In this document: positions 1 through 9,701 of the stretch, in pieces
How positions within the stretch are numbered: position 1 is the first letter of the stretch
Layout: each line of letters starts with the position of its first letter
Source of the DNA: Rana temporaria
Taxonomy: Eukaryota; Chordata; Amphibia; Anura; Ranidae
NCBI RefSeq assembly: GCF_905171775.1
Contig: NC_053491.1
Location: 400,227,838-400,291,837 of the forward strand
Length of the DNA: 64,000 nucleotides
Reading direction: 5' to 3'
Translations under genes and position numbers: made by a program
The notes under the pieces: generated by a model
What the model was told of the DNA's origin: nothing
The model's database searches: none
Seen by the model: the letters and a program-made list of their open reading frames with translations, nothing else

Positions 1-655
1 GTTTCGGTTTAGCATTCCTATTTCTAGTGGGGTTTTGTGTGGGGGCATTGTTGGGAACATTTGATGAGGCCTTATTGCCCTTTTTAGGGATAAAGGCATT
101 ACCTCCTTTAGAGGAATATTGTTGGATGGAGTAGGCCGTTTGCCATTTGTAGGCTTTGCCTTCTTGGAAAGACCGTTTGTCCCTCCAAAATTTTGTTTCC
201 TTTTTGTGCAGAGTTTCTGCAGTGACCACATCAAGTCGTCCCTTGATTTTAGTCTCATGCTCTTTAAAGGCGGGTAAAGCCAGGAAGGGTAAAAGCTTGG
301 TATAAATTTCATCAATGTCCTTTTCAACCTGTGCCGATCTAGTCTTGTATTCTTCTATGAGAAGTTTCATCATGTTGGCAGTACAAAGTTGAAGGTTTAG
401 CTCCCATTTTTTACGGAAATCAGAGTTTACATTGTCTAGCAATGGAAAAATCTGAATCCGAAGACCATAGGGATTAATATCTTCTCTTAGATATTTTTCA
501 AAACTCTCCACGTGCCAAAAAAGGGCCGCCTTCTTTTCCACCAGTCTGCCAAGTTGGCTACACAGGGAGGAGAGCTCAGACTGTATGGCCTCCCCCTTGT
601 GATGACTGGCAGAGTAACCCTGCATCAGTTCATCCCATTCCCTGCCTTGAAACAT
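1..655 (-). CDS. Penelope-like element polyprotein, N-terminal part (runs off window)
   Basis: A minus-strand frame opens with ATG at 655 (A at -3, a good start context) and stays open for 218 codons to the window edge. It begins MFQGREWDEL. The first ~140 residues are charged and probably helical, with many Glu, Lys and Leu; a Lys/Asn/Ser/Pro-rich stretch follows. No polymerase motif is reached. The frame lies just downstream, reading leftward, of a 244-nt leader and a PLE pseudo-LTR, which is where the N-terminal extension of a PLE protein belongs. The neighbouring plus-strand polymerase frame lacks this region because that copy is 5'-truncated. I infer that reverse transcriptase and endonuclease follow beyond base 1. 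With no stop inside the window, simple ORF calling would miss it. Confidence 0.7.
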   Translation of the reverse strand, partial: MFQGREWDELMQGYSASHHKGEAIQSELSSLCSQLGRLVEKKAALFWHVESFEKYLREDINPYGLRIQIFPLLDNVNSDFRKKWELNLQLCTANMMKLLIEEYKTRSAQVEKDIDEIYTKLLPFLALPAFKEHETKIKGRLDVVTAETLHKKETKFWRDKRSFQEGKAYKWQTAYSIQQYSSKGGNAFIPKKGNKASSNVPNNAPTQNPTRNRNAKPK

Positions 656-899
656 GGTCAGTGGCAAAAGTAAAAAACTGTACCAGATAGGAATGTCTAA
701 TTGCTCCAAAAGTGGGAGTAAGAAAACGGAATCCACGGAGAATATAGCAAAGTTCAGTACAAATAATAGATAGGAATAAAATTTGTACAATAGTTCGAAC
801 GAATATATGAGATAAATAGAGATCAAACAAAGATGTAAATGGGGGGCTGAAAGTGGTGGTAAGCCGCTTTCATGGGTATTTTCTACCCTAAATACGAAA
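656..899 (-). other. PLE leader between pseudo-LTR and N-terminal ORF
   Basis: This segment is outside the inverted repeat, which ends at base 900, and it precedes the ATG at 655 on the minus strand. It is AT-rich and shows no supported frame of its own. The most likely role is the 5' leader of the leftward PLE copy. Confidence 0.5.
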
Positions 900-1164
900 A
901 TATAAATAGAACATCTCTGATAGTCTGGTCTCAAATAGTTGCCGACACCCCTGATGAACAGAAAAAATGGAGGATCCCCCAGGGTGGGGCTTTTTAGGCA
1001 ACAGCAATACAAATAGTCATAGTAAATACAAAAATATATGGTAGTTTAATGGTCACAAAAGGTATCAAAAAATATATGGTAAACATATAAAATACAATAG
1101 TTTTAAAAACAACACATATTGGGGTGTAATTTGAAAAGAGTAGAGAGTCCACAATATAAATACT

Positions 1165-1204
1165 GGGCCCAACGCGTTTCGGGTTTCCTTCTTCAGGGAC
1201 CGAA
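1165..1204 (-). ncRNA. Candidate type I hammerhead ribozyme in PLE pseudo-LTR (left copy)
   Basis: The minus strand has the same sequence as the right-arm motif at 7396-7431: core CTGAAGA, a short helix II, GAA, the minimal stem III ACGCGT, then a closing stem I strand. Hammerhead motifs are an established component of PLE pseudo-LTRs. The inner pair of helix II is an A-C mismatch, so activity is uncertain. Confidence 0.55.
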
Positions 1205-2562
1205 GTATGTGTGGAATCAAAGAGTGTAACAAACAACTTTTCTAGAAAAATAAAAATATAGCAATGTGTTGGAAATAATAACATACAATTGACAATGCAT
1301 ATTAAACTGGCACAGATAAGAAAACATCATACCACCCAAGACGTTTCAACGGCTCAGCACACCCCTAAATGGGACATCGCAGTCAGGACGCGTGGCAAGC
1401 CTCAGATGGTAAAAAGAGGAATGAGGACTGGCATCCTGTATCAATCACAATGTAGCAAGACCTTTGGCCCGAAGTGTCACAGCGTAAAAAGTTTAATTGG
1501 TTGTATTTGTATTTTTACCTGTCCTAAAAAAAAAAAATAAAAGGACAAGATAATATCAACGGTACCAAGCGAAAAAAAAAAAAACCGCAAGAAAAAAGCT
1601 GAACCAAAGATTATATATAATATATACGGTGAGAGACATACCTGTAATATCAAAGAGTAGCCAAAGAGGTCAGTAGAGAGCTCAGAAGCTAGAAGGTGAA
1701 AATAATATAAATGGCAATTTAGAGAATGTGGGAAAAATGACATATAAAGCAATGAAAACAGGTTGAGAGTCTGGCTAGAAGACATCAAGGGAAACAGTAC
1801 TTACATGGGAAGAATCACAATCAGTGTAAGGTGTACACTGATGCTGCAGCCGTCCAGCAATGTCTGACATTGTGGGGCTGCTGAGCTTTAAATAGGAGAG
1901 GGGAAGGAGGGGGAGTAAAGTGGGAGGCGACTGTCATAGAGGCATGGATTACTATGGGTCAGTGTGGGAGAGGGGCGGTGCTCAAACGTATTGACGCGGT
2001 GCGCCTCCGAGTGAGGAGGGGGAGGACGGGTGTGCCTCGCTTCTCCTCACATGGGAGCCCGCACTCGTGACGTCGGTGTGGCAGAGCTGCATCGAGACGC
2101 AGCTACGTCATGTAAACAATGGGCGGGACAGAGAGAGAGGGCGGAAGATACGTCCTGCTCTCTCACTCCCGCCCACAATCGCCGCCTCACAGCGTGAATG
2201 GCGTCAATATACGCCACAGCGCCGTAGGAGCGCAACAGCAAGTGACCAAGGAGATCACATGACACAGGGGCGGGAGATATGCAAATTCAATAGCTATTTG
2301 GACGGGGTAAGCAAGGAAAGTGTAATACAACAGCATCAAAGACGCAGGCATGGAGAGACATGTGTGCATGGAAAGTCAGATGGGAAGGAAATAGTAAAGA
2401 GAGGGGATTACTATATTGAAAATGCTAAGTGCAAATAGAAGTCTGTATATAGTAGTTTGTAAATACAGGTACCGTATTTTCCGGCGTATAAGACGACTTT
2501 CTGGATGCAAAAAAATGCATCCAAAGTCGGGGGTCGTCTTATACGCCGGGTACAGTCTCAGT

Positions 2563-2903
2563 ACTCACTTTTTTCCCCCAGCGCTGACAGTCTCCCATGC
2601 TGCGATCGCGATCGTGAAGGATTTCAAAGCCGCGCCTTCACTGCAGAGTGTTCTGTGATAGGATGAACAAAAATCTTCCCAGCAGCGCCTCTGTTCTTTG
2701 TTCCTCCTATCACAGATGCCTTCTCATCCTCGGACGAGATGAGAAGACGTCCGTGATAGGCGGGAAACATAACAGAGGCGCTGCTGGGAAGATTTTTGTT
2801 CATCCTATCACAGAACACTCTGCAGTGAAGGCGCGGCTTTGAAATCCTTCACGATCGCGATCGCAGCATGGGACACTGTCAGCGCTGGGGGAAAAAGTGA
2901 GTG
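2563..2903. repeat. Internal palindrome of the MITE-like element
   Basis: Two arms of about 160 bp mirror each other around roughly 2733; the same text around CGATCGCGATCG and the AACAAAAATCTTCCC stretch recurs in inverted form. The mirrored 64-aa frames on both strands here are by-products of the palindrome. Confidence 0.75.
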
Positions 2904-2933
2904 TTATTGCACTGGGGGGGCAACAAGTTCAGG

Positions 2934-3178
2934 CACAGTGGGGGCAAGTGATGGCACAATGGCAATGTGAGGGGCAAGTGATGGCAATGTGGGGGCATGT
3001 AATGGCACAATGGCAATGTGGGGGCATGTAATGGCACAATGGCAATGTGGGGGCATGTAATGGCACAATGGCACAGTCTGGGCATGTAATGTAATGGCAC
3101 AGTCTGGGCATGTAATGTAATGGCACAGTGAGTAATGTAATGGCACAGTCTGGGCATGTAATGTAATGGCACAGTGAG
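2934..3178. repeat. Minisatellite with GGCACAATGGCAATGTGGG-type units
   Basis: Degenerate tandem units of roughly 25-30 bp built from GGCACA, ATGGCAATGTG and GGGGCATGTAAT lie inside the MITE. Later units change to a GGCACAGTCTGGGCATGTAA form. The minus-strand His/Cys/Pro-rich frames across it are repeat artefacts. Confidence 0.75.
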
Positions 3179-3614
3179 ATTTGAAAAAGCCTGTTTCTGT
3201 CAGCGGTTCTGGCTACCCCTCAGCTTCCAGAAAGACAGTAAGAAGGGGGTAGTCTTATACAGTGAGTATATCCCAAAATCAAAATTTTTCCTGGAAAATT
3301 AGGGGGTCGTCTTATACGCCGGGTCGTCTTATACGCCGGAAAACTCAACCGTAAAATTAAAGGGACAGCAACATGAAAAAACTATATATAGGAATATAAT
3401 ACTTATACAAAAATATGGACACAGGGGCCAATAGGTCCAGGGGTAAAAAGGAAAAACAGGGGCATGGAAATGTCCACTGTATGATCCCTGCCCCTGTTAT
3501 AGGCGCAAGTATTGACCCACGGTCAGAGACACCAGAAGGTGCAAGGAGACCAGGTCAGAAAAAGCCGTCTCCCATGGAAAGAGGACAGACGGCTTACGTG
3601 CGCCTAGCTAGGGA

Positions 3615-5645
3615 GTGACAATAAAAGGATGCCAATCGAGCCAGACTGCGGAGATTAAGAAACTACGAAAACCACGCAACACCAGACAGTTTGCTTACCA
3701 ATCAAACAAGGCACTAGAGAAACTTAAAGACTGCCACTCACTTACCATCAAGCCCTCCGATAAGGGGGGCAACATCGTGATCCAAACCAATGATCAATAT
3801 AAGGCTATGTGTGCAAAAATCCTTTCCAACAGGGATTGGTATACTCCCATCCCTACATCTACCATTATAAAATTCGAAACTGAATTTTATGCTCTGGTAG
3901 ATGGAGCTTTCTCTCAGGGTGCAGTGAACCATGATGTATGGGAGTTTATCCGTACCAAATACCCCAAAATTCCTACTTTCTACTGCTTACCCAAAATCCA
4001 CAAGGATCTCACAAATCCACCAGGCCGTCCCATTGTATCTGGCAGTGGCGCCCTAACGGAGAATTTGAGTATCTTTGTCGATTCACACTTGAAACCCTTT
4101 GTAACGCACCTCTCATCCTATATCAAGGACACCATCCACCTTCTAAACAAAGTTGAACATCTTAGAGTGTCTCCAGGAGCATTATTGGTAGCCATCGACG
4201 TGGAGGCCCTTTATAGCTCCATCCCACACCCCTTGGGTTTGGCCGCTATATGGGATGTTTTACTCCCCATCTTCCGTGCTGATCGGAAGCTTGGGGAATT
4301 CCTCATCATGGCCTTGGAGTTCATACTCTATCACGGTGTCTTCTCGTTTGACGGCTCCCACTTCCTCCAGGTGCAGGGGGTTGCGATGGGGACCTCTTGT
4401 GCCCCATCGTATGCCAACCTGTACCTGGGGGAGTGGGAAAAACTATTCCTGACCAGTAACCCGGTAGAACCTTTTATTCATCTCGTATCTGGATGGTTCA
4501 GATATATTGACGATGTCCTCATGATTTGGGAGGGATCTACTGAGGAGCTCGAGTCATTCATGTCCATCATGAATTGCAATGAGCTGAACCTAAAGTTCAC
4601 AGTATCCTCTAGTAACTCTCAAATCCCCTTTCTTGATGTTACCCTACTCAAAAGCCCCGATGGGTACCTATCAACAGGGCTCTACAGAAAACCCACGGCG
4701 GGTAATACAATACTGCACGCTTCCAGTGCACACCCCACATCTCTGATAGGATCAATACCCTATAGTCAATATCTACGCCTCAGACGCAACTGTTCTACCC
4801 AGGAATCCTTCCTACGGGAGGCAGCTGGATTACGTGATAGATTACTACACAGAGGGTACTCGAAAAAAATCCTCAAAAGATCATTTCAACAGGCCAATGG
4901 ACAAATCAGGTCACACCTTTTGGTGCAATCAGGCAAGAAGTCCCCTGACGGTAGTGATGTTACCAGACTAATCACTAAGTACCACACTCAACATCAACAA
5001 ACGAGAGGGATCTTCAAACAATTCTGGCACCTACTCTCCTTTGACCCCCAACTCGGTCCCTTTGTACCAAAAGAGCCAGCGATAACTTATCGACGGGCCT
5101 GCTCACTTAAAGACCACCTTGTGGCCAGTGAGTTCAAGGACAGCTTCAGGAAAGATCCTTGCAAAAGGAAGGGTACCTTCACCTGTGGGGGCTGCTCCAT
5201 TTGTCGATACATCAATACAGAGCGAGACATTGTATTACCTAATGGTCGGCCTTATAGACCGAGACACTTCGCTAATTGCAAGACATTCGGTGTAATATAC
5301 TTACTCACTTGTCAATGTAACAGGTTCTACGTGGGAAAAACTAAATTACCATTTTTTAAGCGAGCTTCCCGGCACTTACATGCCATGCGTTCGACTAACC
5401 CAGACCTACCACTAGGGCGCCACATCTTGTCCCAACACAATGGACTTTTTTCAGGGGTTAAATTTCTAATCCTCGATAGGATCCATCCAAGCCCCAGAGG
5501 TGGGGATTGGAACAAGATCCTTTTACAACATGAAACTCGTTGGATTGCCGAACTAGAGGCCAATCTCCCACCTGGCCTCAATGAGCAGATTAGCTTTAGG
5601 CCTTTCTTGGAAGGTTTCTCCTCTGGGGGATGTGAAAAAGACTGA
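3615..5645 (+). CDS. Penelope-like reverse transcriptase with GIY-YIG endonuclease (5'-truncated copy)
   Basis: The uninterrupted 676-residue frame encodes a PLE polymerase. Visible motifs in order: SDKGGN near 48-53; CLPKIHK to GRPIVSG (124-143); LVAIDVEALYSS with catalytic Asp195; QGVAMGTSCAPSYANLYL (254-271); the active-site YIDD at 297-300; IPFLD and GLYRKPT of the thumb side (337-361); a Cys cluster CGGCSIC at 524-530; then GIY-YIG endonuclease residues GVIY (559-562) and FYVGKT (571-576). PLEs copy RNA onto target DNA nicked by this nuclease. The first 12 residues are read from the inverted pseudo-LTR; true PLE sequence starts at codon 13 (3651), so the normal N-terminal region is missing. 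Both catalytic domains look complete, implying recent activity of the family. Confidence 0.93.
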   Translation: MTIKGCQSSQTAEIKKLRKPRNTRQFAYQSNKALEKLKDCHSLTIKPSDKGGNIVIQTNDQYKAMCAKILSNRDWYTPIPTSTIIKFETEFYALVDGAFSQGAVNHDVWEFIRTKYPKIPTFYCLPKIHKDLTNPPGRPIVSGSGALTENLSIFVDSHLKPFVTHLSSYIKDTIHLLNKVEHLRVSPGALLVAIDVEALYSSIPHPLGLAAIWDVLLPIFRADRKLGEFLIMALEFILYHGVFSFDGSHFLQVQGVAMGTSCAPSYANLYLGEWEKLFLTSNPVEPFIHLVSGWFRYIDDVLMIWEGSTEELESFMSIMNCNELNLKFTVSSSNSQIPFLDVTLLKSPDGYLSTGLYRKPTAGNTILHASSAHPTSLIGSIPYSQYLRLRRNCSTQESFLREAAGLRDRLLHRGYSKKILKRSFQQANGQIRSHLLVQSGKKSPDGSDVTRLITKYHTQHQQTRGIFKQFWHLLSFDPQLGPFVPKEPAITYRRACSLKDHLVASEFKDSFRKDPCKRKGTFTCGGCSICRYINTERDIVLPNGRPYRPRHFANCKTFGVIYLLTCQCNRFYVGKTKLPFFKRASRHLHAMRSTNPDLPLGRHILSQHNGLFSGVKFLILDRIHPSPRGGDWNKILLQHETRWIAELEANLPPGLNEQISFRPFLEGFSSGGCEKD

Positions 5646-5817
5646 AATAGACTATTCTGTACTATGGGGACCTCATGTCACCTACCGTCTCCGTCCGTAA
5701 CACCTTTTATTTCTATTCTGTCAACTCCAATGTCAGTTTTACACACTGAATGTTCCCTGCATTTATCATCATGCTCATGTACCCGCCTGCATACCCCCGG
5801 GGACTCCGCTTTTTAGG
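5646..5817 (+). other. PLE 3' untranslated region
   Basis: 172 bases separate the polymerase stop from the start of the right pseudo-LTR. No frame or structure is visible. It is the only sequence besides the truncated ORF that is unique to the loop of the inverted repeat. Confidence 0.6.
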
Positions 5818-7697
5818 CGCAGTCTGGCTCGATTGGCATCCTTTTATTGTCACTCCCTAGCTAGGCGCACGTAAGCCGTCTGTCCTCTTTCCATGGGAGA
5901 CGGCTTTTTCTGACCTGGTCTCCTTGCACCTTCTGGTGTCTCTGACTGTGGGTCAATACTTGCGCCTATAACAGGGGCAGGGATCATACAGTGGACATTT
6001 CCATGCCCCTGTTTTTCCTTTTTACCCCTGGACCTATTGGCCCCTGTGTCCATATTTTTGTATAAGTATTATATTCCTATATATAGTTTTTTCATGTTGC
6101 TGTCCCTTTAATTTTACGGTTGAGCATACCTGTATTTACAAACTACTATATACAGACTTCTATTTGCACTTAGCATTTTCAATATAGTAATCCCCTCTCT
6201 TTACTATTTCCTTCCCATCTGACTTTCCATGCACACATGTCTCTCCATGCCTGCGTCTTTGATGCTGTTGTATTACACTTTCCTTGCTTACCCCGTCCAA
6301 ATAGCTATTGAATTTGCATATCTCCCGCCCCTGTGTCATGTGATCTCCTTGGTCACTTGCTGTTGCGCTCCTACGGCGCTGTGGCGTATTGATGCTATTC
6401 ACGCTGTGAGGCGGCGATTGTGGGCGGGAGTGAGAGAGCAGGACGTATCTTCCGCCCTCTCTCTCTGTCCCGCCCATTGTTTACATGACGTAGCTGCGTC
6501 TCGATGCAGCTCTGCCACACCGACGTCACGAGTGCGGGCTCCCATGTGAGGAGAAGCGAGGCACACCCGTCCTCCCCCTCCTCACTCGGAGGCGCACCGC
6601 GTCAATACGTTTGAGCACCGCCCCTCTCCCACACTGAACCATAGTAATCCATGCCTCTATGACAGTCGCCTCCCACTTTACTCCCCCTCCTTCCCCTCTC
6701 CTATTTAAAGCTCAGCAGCCCCACAATGTCAGACATTGCTGGACGGCTGCAGCATCAGTGTACACCTTACACTGATTGTGATTCTTCCCATGTAAGTACT
6801 GTTTCCCTTGATGTCTTCTAGCCAGACTCTCAACCTGTTTTCATTGCTTTATATGTCATTTTTCCCACATTCTCTAAATTGCCATTTATATTATTTTCAC
6901 CTTCTAGCTTCTGAGCTCTCTACTGACCTCTTTGGCTACTCTTTGATATTACAGGTATGTCTCTCACCGTATATATTATATATAATCTTTGGTTCAGCTT
7001 TTTTCTTGCGGTTTTTTTTTTTTTCCGCTTGGTACCGTTGATATTATCTTGTCCTTTTATTTTTTTTTTTTAGGACAGGTAAAAATACAAATACAACCAA
7101 TTAAACTTTTTACGCTGTGACACTTCGGGCCAAAGGTCTTGCTACATTGTGATTGATACAGGATGCCAGTCCTCATTCCTCTTTTTACCATCTGAGGCTT
7201 GCCACGCGTCCTGACTGCGATGTCCCATTTAGGGGTGTGCTGAGCCGTTGAAACGTCTTGGGTGGTATGATGTTTTCTTATCTGTGCCAGTTTAATATGC
7301 ATTGTCAATTGTATGTTATTATTTCCAACACATTGCTATCTTTTTATTTTTCTAGAAAAGTTGTTTGTTACACTCTTTGATTCCACACATACTTCGGTCC
7401 CTGAAGAAGGAAACCCGAAACGCGTTGGGCCCAGTATTTATATTGTGGACTCTCTACTCTTTTCAAATTACACCCCAATATGTGTTGTTTTTAAAACTAT
7501 TGTATTTTATATGTTTACCATATATTTTTTGATACCTTTTGTGACCATTAAACTACCATATATTTTTGTATTTACTATGACTATTTGTATTACTGTTGCC
7601 TAAAAAGCCCCACCCTGGGGGATCCTCCATTTTTTCTGTTCATCAGGGGTGTCGGCAACTATTTGAGACCAGACTATCAGAGATGTTCTATTTATAT
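5818..7697 (+). repeat. PLE pseudo-LTR, right copy (3' end of element)
   Basis: This 1,880-bp arm pairs with 900-3650. It starts CGCAGTCTGG and ends at about 7697, where the left copy continues into the PLE leader but the right flank changes to an unrelated MITE. That marks the 3' terminus of the plus-strand PLE copy. It holds the hammerhead candidate at 7396-7431 and the uninterrupted target site of the left-arm MITE near 6122-6130. Arm identity is very high, with only scattered substitutions and a few-base gap near 6390. Confidence 0.8.
7396..7431 (+). ncRNA. Candidate type I hammerhead ribozyme in PLE pseudo-LTR (right copy)
   Basis: Stem I GGTCC (7396-7400) can pair with GGGCC (7427-7431) including one G-U. 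Between them are the core CTGAAGA (7401-7407, fitting CUGANGA), helix II AGG-AAA-CCC (7408-7416), GAA (7417-7419), minimal stem III ACGCGT (7420-7425) and T7426 as the predicted cleavage nucleotide. The order fits a type I hammerhead with minimal stem III. Helix II is short with one mismatch. Confidence 0.6.
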
Positions 7698-8282
7698 AAA
7701 CAAAAGAAGAGCGACAATTTTGAAAAAAAAACACTATCTTTTACTTTTTGATTTAATAAATATCATAATTTTTTTTTTTTTTTAAATGATTTTTTTATTC
7801 AGTTTAGACCGATACGTAGTTTCTACATATTTTTGGTAAAAAAAAAAATCGCAATAAGCGTATTTGATCGGTTTGCGCAAAAGTTCTTGAATCTACAAAA
7901 TAGGAAATAGAATTATGGCATTTTTTTTTTATTAGTAATGGCGGCGATCTGCGATTTTTATTGAGACCGTGACGTTGCGGCGGACATATCGGACACTTTT
8001 GACACATTTTTGGGACCATTCACATTTATACAGCGATTAGTGCTATAAAACTGCACTGATTACTGTGTAAATGTGACTGGCAGGGAAGGGGTTAACACTA
8101 GGGGGCGAGAAAGGGGTTAATATGTTCTCTAAAGTGTGTTCTAACTGTAGGGGGAGGGGGACTCACAAGGGGAGGAGATCGATGTGTGTTCCTCTGTACT
8201 GGGAACACACATCGGTCTCCTCGTCGCTGCGCGTGACCCCCAAGCCGGCCGGGAAGGTAAGGACATCATATGACGTCCACTC
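7698..8282 (+). mobile_element. Fragment of TTAA-type MITE (CCACTT family)
   Basis: The sequence matches the interior of the complete copy at 11977-12986: AGAGCGACAATTTTG, TCGCAATAAGCG, CGGCGATCTGCGATTTTTAT, GGGGTTAACACTAGGGGG. The left terminus is missing at the junction with the PLE, and the right end decays near 8282. Confidence 0.7.
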
Positions 8283-8329
8283 TTTTATTAAAGTACACGT
8301 TCTTCCTAAACCAGTGAGCCAATGTCCAT

Positions 8330-8566
8330 TAGACTGTGCAGACACTGCAGAGAATCAGTTGGATCAATGATTACAGTACCCTGGCTGTCATTGGATAAAG
8401 CCCCGTCTAGGACCTTCCTGCTCCAGGACAAACTCTTATCTCGTTGCTCTAATGCCTGGGCTCTTCAGTCGCTGGGTCGACCGTCGATTCGTACCTGCAT
8501 ATAGGGTTTTGGCCCTGATGGTAGCCTCTTTCCAGGCAGTGGTGTATACCCAATTTTACTTTAAAG
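8330..8566 (+). pseudogene. Possible DIRS-like reverse transcriptase fragment
   Basis: One frame reads ...RVLALMVASFQAVVYTQFYF, which resembles the conserved stretch just after the polymerase domain in DIRS/gypsy-type elements (LMVAS...QFH). Upstream, RPSIRT in another frame could precede it, implying a frameshift. Only about 80 codons are recognisable, and no integrase or recombinase is nearby. This rests on pattern memory alone. Confidence 0.35.
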
Positions 8567-8899
8567 TGGATGTAAACCCTCCATACACCCAGTGAAGTGA
8601 ACAGCCTCAGATGATACACAGAGATGAAACAAATCTCTCTACATAGGTTTTATATGTATATCTGCTGTCTTCACATTTATATACGGTTTAGGAAGTTCAG
8701 ATCCTGTTAGATTTTCTCTTCCTGTTTAACACAGAGTGTGATGTCTGGGCATACAGCCAAGATAGCCAACATTGCTGATTGGAGGAAAGGCACACACGCC
8801 CTCTCATCATAGGCAGAGACTCTCAGAGGTGTTTTGTAATAGGATCAGCTCCCTGCTAATCTATTTATAGACAAAAGTCAGGCTGCTTTTATCTTATGT
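8567..8899. other. No gene seen; moderate-complexity repeat-like DNA
   Basis: It begins with AAAGTGGATGTAAACCCTCC, similar to other TAAAGNGGANGT-type repeat ends in the window, and contains no supported frame. Confidence 0.4.
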
Positions 8900-9129
8900 G
8901 TCCGAGAATTTGTCAGGAGTTATCAGTTTGATAACAGAGGAATGGTTCAGGAGAGAGTTACAGGACATAGCTCTTTGAAGAGAGATAACACAACACCAAA
9001 TGTACACACCTGCTTCCCATTCACACCTGAGACCTTGTAACATTAATGAGTCACATGACATTGGGGAGGGAAAATGGCTAATTAGGTCCAATTTGGAAAT
9101 TTCACTTAGTGGTGTACTTACTTTTTGGT

Positions 9130-9548
9130 TAAAGCGGAGGTCCACACAAAAAGTGAACCCCCTCTTTTCAGAACCCCCCCCCCTTCCGGTGTCACATTTG
9201 GCACCTTTCAGGGGGGTGCAGATACATGTATAATATAGGTATTTGCACCCACTTCTGGGAACGCCCCCCCCCCTTGCTGTCAGAAGACAGCGGGGACCAG
9301 TGAGGACAGGCCGCGCCGCTGACGCATGCACAGTAGGGAACCGGGCAGTGAAGCCAAAACGCTTCACTTCCTGATTCCCTCACCGAGGATGGCGACGAGG
9401 GCAGCAGTAGACGATTGATTGCTCGGCTTCGGCTGCTGACATTGCGAGCGCGCTAGACAGATAATGTCCATTTATTAAAAGTCAGCAGTTCCAGTATTTT
9501 TAGCTGCTGGCTTTCAATATATTTTTTTTCGTGGGACCTCCGCTTTAA
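9130..9548. mobile_element. MITE with AAAGCGGAGGTCC termini
   Basis: The element starts TTAAAGCGGAGGTCC and ends GGACCTCCGCTTTAA, inverted termini, with a GC-rich middle. It interrupts the Tc1-like sequence. The related larger palindromic element at 28842-29349 shares the GCGGAGGT end. Confidence 0.75.
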
Positions 9549-9701
9549 GCCTTTTAGACATTAATGGCTGTGTGTTGAGTTATTTTGAGGGTACAAATTT
9601 ACACTGTTCTACAAGCTGTACACTCACTACATTGTAGCAAAGTGTCATTTCTTCAGTGTTGTCACATGAAAAGGTATAATAAAATATTTACAAAAATGTA
9701 T

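Larger units (their letters stand above)
2470..3343. mobile_element. Terminal-inverted-repeat (MITE-like) element inserted in left pseudo-LTR
   Basis: The insert is absent from the equivalent position in the right arm (about 6122-6130). It begins after TA with CCGTATTTTCCGGCG and ends with GTCGTCTTATACGCCGG plus AAAA, so the termini are inverted. The outermost bases of the right end and the second TA are missing relative to the left end, suggesting a few bases were lost after insertion. It holds a palindrome and a minisatellite but no plausible transposase. Confidence 0.75.
900..3650 (-). repeat. PLE pseudo-LTR, left inverted copy (with inserted MITE)
   Basis: This is the reverse complement of 5818-7697, nearly base for base, apart from an 874-bp insertion at 2470-3343. 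The net length of about 1.88 kb equals that of the right copy. Its start (at 3650, minus strand) is CGCAGTCTGG. It contains the candidate hammerhead at 1165-1204 and runs into the leader and N-terminal frame at 655. The short ORFs inside it have no recognisable domains and are mirrored in the right arm, so I do not call them genes. PLEs are known to carry terminal pseudo-LTRs in direct or inverted arrangement. Confidence 0.8.

Noticed and set aside
1289..2438. Several 60-120-aa ORFs in the pseudo-LTR, mirrored at 6160-7308
   Set aside because: No domain, and conservation is explained by near-identity of the two arms; the sequence is noncoding PLE terminus.
2624..2842. Matching 64-aa ORFs on both strands
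   Set aside because: They are the two arms of one palindrome read in opposite directions.
2879..3172. His/Cys/Pro-rich minus-strand ORFs
   Set aside because: Translation of the GGCACAATGG minisatellite in three frames.
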